DNA from: Bacteroidales bacterium UBA3297
Lineage (GTDB): Bacteria; Bacteroidota; Bacteroidia; Bacteroidales; Paludibacteraceae
Direction of reading: 5' to 3'
DNA length: 64,000 nucleotides
NCBI GenBank assembly: GCA_002362105.1
Contig: DETD01000011.1
Span: forward strand, 34,860 to 98,859
Of this stretch, positions 37,643 to 44,581 are shown piece after piece. The translations under genes were made by a program, and so were the position numbers. A model generated the notes under the pieces. The model saw nothing but the letters and a program-made list of their open reading frames with translations, searched no databases and was not told where the DNA came from. How positions within the stretch are numbered: the first letter of the stretch is position 1; every line of letters starts with the position of its first letter.

Positions 37643-38437
37643 TTATTTGTTCACTAATACCAATACCGTTGTGATTAGTGTTCCTATTGAAATCCAGAAA
37701 CTTGGGGTACGCAAATTGTTTGCGTTAACTCTGGTCTGATTTGCTTTATACTGGTTTGGCTGAACGTAAATAACATCGCCAGGACGCAAATAGTAAACTG
37801 GAGAAGAATATAAATTTCTAGCTGAACGCAAATCAACAGTATAGCAAACCATTTTGTTGTCTTCCTCTGGTCGCATAACCTTAATTACACGGTCGCCGTT
37901 GAGGTCCAAGTCGCCACATTCACTTATTACTTCCGTCAATGTTACCTTGTCCTTTGTAAAAGGCACACGTTGAGGTTCTGATACTTCACCCATAACAGTA
38001 ATGAACATATCTTTAACTTCTACAGTGACAACAGGGTTACGAAGTAATTTCTGCTCAACCAGCATGTCTTCAATAAGTTTGCTGATTTCTTCTCTGGTTT
38101 TTCCTTTAACCTGCACTTTTCCTAATGTAGGCAACTTAATGTTACCCTCGGTGTCTACTGTATAGCATTCACCTTCTTTTGTGCCGCCACCGCCACCGCT
38201 TCCCATACCAGCAGTAGCAGAACTCAGGTTAAACGCACTTGCTATAACCGCGTTGTCGCAATAGACCATAACAGACAAGCGGTCGCCCGGACGCATTGTA
38301 AGCATTGTAGGCTCAGCCATTTTTACGTATTGGCAATTACCTAGTTCCTGAACGTAAACAACATCCTTAGAGGCATTACAACTAGATAGCAATAAAGCAG
38401 TTAGTGCAACTGCTATTATCTGTATTTTTCTTTTCAT
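37643..38437 (-). CDS. Wza-like polysaccharide export lipoprotein
   Basis: A 264-residue outer-membrane lipoprotein. The lipobox LLLSSC puts the lipidated Cys near residue 20. The poly-export domain (about 45-130: MRPGDRLSVMVYCDNAV, CYTVDTEGNIKLPTLGKV) is followed by SLBB-like segments (VTVMGEVSEPQRVPF, YYLRPGDVIYVQP). A C-terminal hydrophobic helix (about 245-262) is usual for the Bacteroidetes version. It forms the export pore with the Wzc-like partner encoded next. Confidence 0.93.
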   Translation of the reverse strand: MKRKIQIIAVALTALLLSSCNASKDVVYVQELGNCQYVKMAEPTMLTMRPGDRLSVMVYCDNAVIASAFNLSSATAGMGSGGGGGTKEGECYTVDTEGNIKLPTLGKVQVKGKTREEISKLIEDMLVEQKLLRNPVVTVEVKDMFITVMGEVSEPQRVPFTKDKVTLTEVISECGDLDLNGDRVIKVMRPEEDNKMVCYTVDLRSARNLYSSPVYYLRPGDVIYVQPNQYKANQTRVNANNLRTPSFWISIGTLITTVLVLVNK

Positions 38438-38470
38438 TTATTTGAAGTAGTTTTAAACAAATAGCAAAAT

Positions 38471-39010
38471 CTAAAAATTAAAATCTAACAGAGAAAAATG
38501 AATACCCGATATTGAAATAGCGTTAGTTCCAAGTGAAATTACTACTTTTCTATCCCGACGTATTCTTACTAATCGACCTTCCAAACCTTCATATGGTCCA
38601 GCCTTGACTCTAACACGAGGCCGGTCGCAGAATTTCTCAAAACGGTCTTTTAGTATTTCGATTGAGTCCGGATCATTTTTGCTCAACATAATAAACCGTT
38701 CCATTTCGTCATTTCCTACTTTCGCAGGTTCCCCCGTCATACAGTCTATATAGGGGATAATGTCGATGCCGAAATCGGTTTTCAATTTGTTAAAAAAAAG
38801 ACTGCCAGACTCTGATAATTGAATAAAGATGAGGTTCTTAATAGACTCGTACTCTTTGTTCACAATCTCATCTCCTTTGTATTCTTCAACCATCGATACG
38901 GCTGTATAATACGGAATATCATGTTTTTGCAGAATTTTGAATAAATATTCGTAATTATTCCTATTCCGATATATTATATACCAATCTGATTCCTTTTTCT
39001 TTAGCGTCAT
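38471..39010 (-). CDS. upxY: UpxY-like NusG-family transcription antiterminator
   Basis: A 179-residue NusG paralogue. Residues about 10-110 form the NGN domain (SDWYIIYRNRNNYEYLFKIL, with TAVSMVEEYKGD). The C-terminal KOW-like domain is seen at about 130-165 (VRVKAGPYEGLEGRLVRI). In Bacteroides, UpxY proteins act on the leader of their own capsule operon to prevent early termination. This gene is first in a 29-kb operon, as expected. No UpxZ-like inhibitor gene follows; the next gene is the export lipoprotein. Confidence 0.9.
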   Translation of the reverse strand: MTLKKKESDWYIIYRNRNNYEYLFKILQKHDIPYYTAVSMVEEYKGDEIVNKEYESIKNLIFIQLSESGSLFFNKLKTDFGIDIIPYIDCMTGEPAKVGNDEMERFIMLSKNDPDSIEILKDRFEKFCDRPRVRVKAGPYEGLEGRLVRIRRDRKVVISLGTNAISISGIHFSLLDFNF

Positions 39011-39222
39011 AATTTTACATATAACATCCTAATACCACAATGGTGTTTACCACTATGATTCGGTGACTAACTGATTAACAGACAATCACTCTGTTAGGAC
39101 TTCAACGCTTACCAGCGATTTCTATCTTAACATGTATGGAAAACATATACAAAAAAACAGAAAAGTTTTTGCATATGCTTCTTTTAGTTAAGTCTTATTG
39201 CATCTTTTATTGCAAATTAATG
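39011..39222 (-). promoter_or_regulatory. Capsule operon leader
   Basis: About 205 transcribed bases between the predicted start and the antiterminator ATG. On the minus strand small hairpins can form, for example AACAG-N9-CTGTT near 39075-39093 and the GGTGTTTACCACT region near 39042-39054. UpxY proteins need a long leader, so this is the likely action site. No terminator with a clear T run is seen. Confidence 0.45.
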
Positions 39223-39253
39223 CAAATTTAAACCATATTTTCATCTTTTCAAA
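39223..39253 (-). promoter_or_regulatory. Promoter of the capsule operon
   Basis: On the minus strand TTTG (39253-39250), 19 bp, then TAAATTTG (39230-39223) match the Bacteroidetes sigma consensus fully in both boxes and spacing. The start point should lie near 39216. No long inverted repeats of invertible-promoter type are found on both sides. Confidence 0.8.
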
Positions 39254-39668
39254 CTGAACATCGTGTAAAACATATGGTATTTTATTTTATGTAGGTGTGT
39301 TTATTGTTTATTGACAGAGTCAAGCATATAAATTAACTAAATTTAATAATTATGACATTTAAAGCGTGACAAAATGAAATCAAACAAGGAATATTTCTAT
39401 ATTTTTGCGTCCGCAAATGAAAAATAGGATGGTCTCCGTGAATTTTGTGTTTTTTTCAGAGACCTTAGTTATTAGGAAAAAATTTAATCAGGTTTATTGT
39501 TTGACATTGTTATGTTACTCTAGTGCTGAAAGAGTATGAACTAGTAAAGGATGTAAAGGCTGTTTGTGATTTTCTAAAATTTAATGTTTTTGAATTTCGT
39601 AATTATTTGATTCTTTATTAGGTGTCGTATTAGTAGACCCAATATGATAACCAAAACGTCTAATTTAA
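39254..39668 (+). other. Divergent intergenic region before the CotH gene
   Basis: AT-rich sequence between the capsule promoter and the CotH-like gene. Two elements stand out: a -7-like box TATTTTTG (39400-39407), without a clear -33 partner, and a hairpin GGTCTC (39431-39436) / GAGACC (39459-39464), extended inside by TGAA/TTCA. The hairpin may structure a long CotH leader. No gene is seen. Confidence 0.4.
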
Positions 39669-40895
39669 ATGAATACTCTTAAATTAGTTTTATGTGTTCT
39701 GTCCGCATTATTGCTTACTTCTTGTAACAAAGAGAAGAGTTTCCAGAAGACGGGACTTCCTGTCATTTATATAAAAACCGACAATGGTAAAGATATTCGT
39801 TCCAAAAGCGAATATCAGAATGCCAAAATACTTGTCATTTCAGAAGATGGGAAAACTATTTACGCTAATTCCACAAAAATAAAAGGACGTGGCAACTACT
39901 CTTGGTTTCTTTCTCCCAAAAAAGGATACCGTCTTAAACTTGACGAAAAAGCAGGATTTTTTGGAATGCACGACGCCAAGAACTGGGTTCTTATCGCTAA
40001 CTATTCCGACCCGACTAATATTTTCAACACGGTTGCTCTTGAGCTAGGTAACCGGCTTCAAATGGACTTTTGCAACCACACGCAACACGTTGAACTTGTT
40101 GTTAATGGTAAACATTTGGGCAATTATCTTCTCACAGAAAAGATTGAAGCTAAAAAAGGACGGGTTGATGTGAATACTAAAAAGGGGGGATTCCTTGCTG
40201 AAATTGATACGCATTTAGACAAAAAATTTAGTGGTACAAGCAAGTTCAGCAAACTTCCAGTGATGATTCACGCTCCTCAGAAAGATTCGGCCTTCAACAG
40301 AGCTATGTTACTCATTAACAAGATAGACTCTGCTATATCGTGTAAAAATTTTTCCTATAAAGACTATGCCCCTTACATTGATGTGGAGTCTTTAGCAAAA
40401 TATATGCTTCACTCTGAATTGATCTGTAATTTGGAATGGATGCACCCTAAAAGCATCTACGTGTATAGTTACGACGAGTATGACAAACTTCATTTCGGTA
40501 TGCCATGGGATTACGATTGGGCTTTTGGTGATGCTAGGTATTTTGACCCAGAACGTTCCTTTACCTATTTTGAAAATCCTGCATTCCAAACTATGGGAAA
40601 AGGTGTTAAGCCGTGCTTAGATGACGAAAACATTGGATTTCAATTTTTTAACCGTTTTTTTGAAGATCCTGAGTTCTGTCGGATTTATAAGAAAGTATGG
40701 AGAACACATTATAAAGAAATATGTTCTATTGATTCCTACATTGACCAAATGTTTAAAAAGCTGAGTGTATCAAACAAGCTCGACGCTGAACTTTGGCTTC
40801 CTATCAACTGTAACCAAGATTCACTCAATTCTAGTTTTCAGAATTATATAAGAAAACGTATTGATGTTATAAATAATAGAATAGAACTTTATTAA
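39669..40895 (+). CDS. CotH-kinase family lipoprotein
   Basis: A 408-residue lipoprotein (lipobox LLLTSC, Cys at about residue 19). The CotH domain has the nucleotide-loop-like KIKGRGNYSW and KKGYRLKLDEKAGF, then NYLLTEKIEAKKGRVDV, and the metal/catalytic region MPWDYDWAFGD near residue 280. CotH proteins are atypical kinases that phosphorylate surface proteins; members in Bacteroidetes are uncharacterised. It is a single gene with its own terminator, divergent from the capsule operon. Confidence 0.88.
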   Translation: MNTLKLVLCVLSALLLTSCNKEKSFQKTGLPVIYIKTDNGKDIRSKSEYQNAKILVISEDGKTIYANSTKIKGRGNYSWFLSPKKGYRLKLDEKAGFFGMHDAKNWVLIANYSDPTNIFNTVALELGNRLQMDFCNHTQHVELVVNGKHLGNYLLTEKIEAKKGRVDVNTKKGGFLAEIDTHLDKKFSGTSKFSKLPVMIHAPQKDSAFNRAMLLINKIDSAISCKNFSYKDYAPYIDVESLAKYMLHSELICNLEWMHPKSIYVYSYDEYDKLHFGMPWDYDWAFGDARYFDPERSFTYFENPAFQTMGKGVKPCLDDENIGFQFFNRFFEDPEFCRIYKKVWRTHYKEICSIDSYIDQMFKKLSVSNKLDAELWLPINCNQDSLNSSFQNYIRKRIDVINNRIELY

Positions 40896-40966
40896 TACGT
40901 CTTCAAGGTTATTGAAAGTCGTTTTCTATTGATCTATATCTATACTAGAAGAATGTGAAAAATCGC

Positions 40967-41013
40967 AAAAAACGACATTTATGTGCATAAACAGTGCATA
41001 TTATCGTTTTTTT
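40967..41013 (+). terminator. Terminator of the CotH-like gene
   Basis: AAAAAACGA (40967-40975) pairs with TCGTTTTTT (from 41004), with an inner TGCA/TGCA stem, ending in seven T. It lies 72 bp after the CotH stop. The A-rich left side makes it potentially active in both directions, but no gene comes from the right on the minus strand. Confidence 0.65.
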
Positions 41014-41059
41014 ATGTGGTTTTTATCGAATTTAATGCAGTGTTGTTATTATGTTTTTG

Positions 41060-41067
41060 TAATTTTG
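41060..41067 (+). promoter_or_regulatory. -7 box of the MBOAT gene
   Basis: TAATTTTG fits TAnnTTTG and lies 76 bp before the ATG at 41144. The best -33 candidate is at a short spacing, so this is a weak call. Confidence 0.4.
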
Positions 41068-41143
41068 GACATAAGATAATATAAAAAGAAAGTTTATCGT
41101 TTGCGCTTAAGACACACACAACATAAGTATATTAAAAAATATC

Positions 41144-42580
41144 ATGGTTTTTAATAGTTTTAACTTTTGGTTAATATATCCTATTTTGTTTATTATTTAC
41201 TGGGTGATTCCAGCAAAATTGAAAAACGTAGGCAATTGTTACCTGCTTATAATTAGTTATTTGCTGTATATGAACTGGAAGCCTACGTTTGCCATTGTTT
41301 TACTCTCAATTTCACTCCTAACCTTTTTAGGTGGTAAATTCATAGAAAAATCATCTGTTCCCAAATGGACGTGTTTTTTGGTCGTAGGAATTGCACTTTT
41401 ACCTCTATTATGTTTCAAGTACTATAATTTTCTTAACAGTTCGTTCTCAGATCTTTTAACCATGTTGAACCTTAAATTCAACTTACCAGGTCTGAATTAT
41501 GCAATTCCTGTTGGTATTTCTTTTTTTACCTTTCAGGCGGTAGGATATGTTTTTGACGTCTACCATAAAAGAGTAGCTGCTGAGAAAAACTTTTTAGATT
41601 ACTTGTTATTTATTAGTTTTTTCCCCCAAGTTACTTCTGGTCCGATAAGCAAAGCGAGTGAACTGTTGCCACAAATAAAAGGAACACGTAGTTTTGATTA
41701 TAACCAGATAAAAGAGGGATTACAACTCTTATTGTGGGGAATGTTCCTTAAGGTTGCTGTCGCCGATCGTCTGGGTATCTATGTCGATACCGTATATAGC
41801 AATTATATTTATTATAGCGGTTCCACGTGCTTTACAGCAAGCGTCTTCTATACGATACAAATATATTGCGATTTTTCTGGCTATTCCCTGATGGCAATCG
41901 GTATTTCTAAAACATTGGGGTTCAACTTAGTCGATAATTTCAGACGTCCGTATTTGGCGACATCAATTACCGATTTCTGGAAGCGCTGGCATATTTCTCT
42001 AACCCGATGGTTAACTACCCACGTTTATATAAATTTAGGAGGCAACAGGTGTTCGAAGGTTCGGCAATATCTCAATATTATGATTACCTTTCTAATATCG
42101 GGATTATGGCACGGTGCGAACTGGACCTTTGTAATATGGGGTGGAATTCACGGATTATTTCAAATAATAGAAAAAATACTAGGCCTAGATCCAAAAGGGA
42201 AATATGGAGTTTGTACAACAAGCAACAGGTTTCTAAGTGCTTTCGTAGTTGTTATGAGAATCATGGTGACTTTCACTCTTGTAAGTTTTGCCTGGATATT
42301 CTTTAGAATGGATTCTGTTCACAACGCAATGGACTACATCTATAAAATTATTTCCTGTTCAGACGGACAGTCGCAAGGCATACGCTTCCTTCCGATTATG
42401 ATGACGATGTTTGTCATGTTAATCGGCAGCGATTTGTCGGCAGAGTTCTTAAATGGTCGATTTAACTTCTTTAATAACAAGTATAAGATTGTCCGCTGGG
42501 GGGCATATATATTCACTTTTATGCTGATTATCCTCTACGGTGTACTCGATGCCTCACAATTTATTTACGTAAGTTTCTAA
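41144..42580 (+). CDS. MBOAT (AlgI-like) membrane O-acyltransferase
   Basis: A 478-residue polytopic membrane acyltransferase of the AlgI/DltB type with about 11-12 TM segments. Conserved features are YDVYH-like FDVYHKRV, PISFFPQVTSGPI-like FFPQVTSGPIS, DFWKRWHISLTRWL, and the catalytic His in GLWHGANWTF. It passes an acyl group, normally acetyl, across the membrane to a periplasmic partner. The next gene, 3 bp away, encodes the expected SGNH partner. The acceptor could be the capsule made by the neighbouring operon (inference). Confidence 0.93.
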   Translation: MVFNSFNFWLIYPILFIIYWVIPAKLKNVGNCYLLIISYLLYMNWKPTFAIVLLSISLLTFLGGKFIEKSSVPKWTCFLVVGIALLPLLCFKYYNFLNSSFSDLLTMLNLKFNLPGLNYAIPVGISFFTFQAVGYVFDVYHKRVAAEKNFLDYLLFISFFPQVTSGPISKASELLPQIKGTRSFDYNQIKEGLQLLLWGMFLKVAVADRLGIYVDTVYSNYIYYSGSTCFTASVFYTIQIYCDFSGYSLMAIGISKTLGFNLVDNFRRPYLATSITDFWKRWHISLTRWLTTHVYINLGGNRCSKVRQYLNIMITFLISGLWHGANWTFVIWGGIHGLFQIIEKILGLDPKGKYGVCTTSNRFLSAFVVVMRIMVTFTLVSFAWIFFRMDSVHNAMDYIYKIISCSDGQSQGIRFLPIMMTMFVMLIGSDLSAEFLNGRFNFFNNKYKIVRWGAYIFTFMLIILYGVLDASQFIYVSF

Positions 42581-42583
42581 ACA

Positions 42584-43486
42584 ATGAAAAAATTTATCAT
42601 TAACCTGTCTATATTTTTTGTCGTTCTAATCGCGGTAGATGTCTGTTTCGGCTTCATTTCAAACTATCTGATTAAACATGCAGCTGGTGGAGAGATTCAA
42701 AAAACCGAATATATCTGTAATGGAACATCTGAAGATCTACTGATTATGGGTTCTTCACGGGCAGTACGCCACTACGACCCGAAAATTATAAGTGACTCGC
42801 TTGGTGTTTCATGCTATAACTGTGCCTATATTGGTTGTGGATGTATTACCGCCTATGGTCTACTACAGGCGTTGACAAGTCATTATTCACCCAAATATAT
42901 TCTTTATGAGGTAACCCCTGAATTCGATTATCTGAAAGTAGAAGAGGATTATAGCAAATACTTGGGTCCTTTAAAACTGTATAGCAGTGTAAGGGGGGTC
43001 GATTCCATTTTTTCCAGTATAGATCCTATGGAAAAATACAAGATGAATAGCAATATGTACCGGATAAACTCCAAGCTACTACAACTCGTTGCTGAAAATA
43101 TAACAAAACAAAATTTTATCTCGAACGGCTACCTGCCAGAATGTAGATTAATGGCAACCGAACCCGATGATGAAGTAACCAAACGCTATAACTGTAACGA
43201 TGATTATAAGGTAAAATGCTTTAATAACATTATACAGTTATGTAAAAGGGATAAGATAAAATTAGTTTTTATTGTTTCACCTTTATACAATGCAGAAAAA
43301 TCATCTGAATTTGACTATTGTAAGGAATTAGCACACAAATACAACATCCCATTTATCAATCATTTTAACGATTCTACTATAAATAGAAATAAAGACTATT
43401 TCTACGATCCGGTACATATGAATGTTATTGGAGCGAATGCCTACACAAAGAATATTATTCCAGAATTACGCGCAGTATTCAACTAA
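42584..43486 (+). CDS. SGNH-type periplasmic partner of the MBOAT protein
   Basis: A 300-residue protein with an N-terminal membrane anchor (about 4-25). The SGNH/DltD-like domain has block I in IMGSSRAVRHYDP with the catalytic Ser, the NCAYIGCG region, and the C-terminal FYDPVHMNVIGA with the Asp-x-x-His pair. It should take the acyl group from the MBOAT protein and place it on a glycan outside. The pair forms a two-gene operon. Confidence 0.85.
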   Translation: MKKFIINLSIFFVVLIAVDVCFGFISNYLIKHAAGGEIQKTEYICNGTSEDLLIMGSSRAVRHYDPKIISDSLGVSCYNCAYIGCGCITAYGLLQALTSHYSPKYILYEVTPEFDYLKVEEDYSKYLGPLKLYSSVRGVDSIFSSIDPMEKYKMNSNMYRINSKLLQLVAENITKQNFISNGYLPECRLMATEPDDEVTKRYNCNDDYKVKCFNNIIQLCKRDKIKLVFIVSPLYNAEKSSEFDYCKELAHKYNIPFINHFNDSTINRNKDYFYDPVHMNVIGANAYTKNIIPELRAVFN

Positions 43487-43517
43487 GTTGAGATAGTCAT
43501 GCCAATAAAAGTATGGT

Positions 43518-44570
43518 CTACTCATTTGTTAATGCAATTGCCTGATTGCTCGGTGCATTTGTTTTTAAGCCATCTACCCACTCTCTGTGCATGTCTTTGT
43601 TAGGGAAGGTGACTAGTAGGACCGAGTCGATTGATATTGTATAGGTCGACTGTATAAATTCGTTGACTTTTTCTTTACCGTATTTCTCCTTTATAAAGTT
43701 GAAGAAGGACTCGCCTGCCCAATACTGGTTATTCGAAAAGTTTCCTTTTTCTACAGGAAAGTCTTTCTTTAAGTCGCAATATCTTTCTATAAAATCGACA
43801 GAATCTTGCCCTTGCACTTGCGGATTTCTTCCGGCAACATAGTCTGCAATTCCCTCCTTAACCCAGTTCATAGGTACACAATCGTCGCTAAACTGGAAAA
43901 GCGAGGCATAGACGTAATGACTCAATTCGTGGGGCAACACTACCACCAGCGAGTTACAAAAATCTGCATTTTTGTCAAATATGTCTTTCAGCAGTACGAT
44001 TCCCATGGGAAGGTAACCCGACTGTGAAACTTTGTATATGGTCATTCCAAGTGAGCCCTCGGAATCGGTTGGACCTCCGTACAAAATAGAAATAGTTTCA
44101 CCATATTGTGAACGGGTTGGAGGCAGATAAATAGGCAACTTTCTTCCATTAATATCTTCAGGATAGGTATATTTACCGAACACAGCCTTCATTTGGGGGA
44201 TGGCTTCGTTAGCCAACCGCAAAGTTAGTTGGGCGTTCTGTTTCCAAACATTGTTTAAGTCGTCTTTGTAGTAAACAATAAAGCGATCGTCTTCAATGTG
44301 CGTCCAACCAGCTGTGTCTTGAGCTCCATAGTCGTTTTCGTTGTCCCACTGACTGAGTACTAGTTGTTCCAAAACAAAAAGGGAACCCTGATCACCCGCT
44401 TCCGCCATTTTCTTGTTAAATTTTGCGATAGATTCAGGCGACAAGTTTCCGTATGCGATTGGCGGACGGTTTCTAGCAGTCTGGTAGACTGCGCTAATGC
44501 CAACTGCTCCCACTATCATCGCCACCACCATCGCTATAAAATGGCCGTATGTCTTATGTTTTCTATTCAT
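43518..44570 (-). CDS. Membrane-anchored HExxH metallopeptidase-like protein
   Basis: A 350-residue protein with one N-terminal TM (about 10-29) and a soluble part. HELSH at 214-218 is the zinc site, and the third ligand is probably Glu239 in NWVKEGIADYVAG, so it is gluzincin-like (peptidase MA type). The substrate is not known. It is the last gene of the vWA/tubulin-like operon, 11 bp after the 902-residue gene, and is convergent with the SGNH gene. Its anchoring suggests action on envelope proteins near the complex (inference). Confidence 0.75.
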   Translation of the reverse strand: MNRKHKTYGHFIAMVVAMIVGAVGISAVYQTARNRPPIAYGNLSPESIAKFNKKMAEAGDQGSLFVLEQLVLSQWDNENDYGAQDTAGWTHIEDDRFIVYYKDDLNNVWKQNAQLTLRLANEAIPQMKAVFGKYTYPEDINGRKLPIYLPPTRSQYGETISILYGGPTDSEGSLGMTIYKVSQSGYLPMGIVLLKDIFDKNADFCNSLVVVLPHELSHYVYASLFQFSDDCVPMNWVKEGIADYVAGRNPQVQGQDSVDFIERYCDLKKDFPVEKGNFSNNQYWAGESFFNFIKEKYGKEKVNEFIQSTYTISIDSVLLVTFPNKDMHREWVDGLKTNAPSNQAIALTNE

Positions 44571-44581
44571 TTTTCCGTTTT

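Noticed and set aside
39011..39480. Invertible promoter flanked by inverted repeats upstream of the capsule operon
   Set aside because: Only short imperfect symmetry such as ACCATAT near 39233 and ATATGGT near 39273 was seen, too short for a site-specific invertase, and no invertase gene is nearby.
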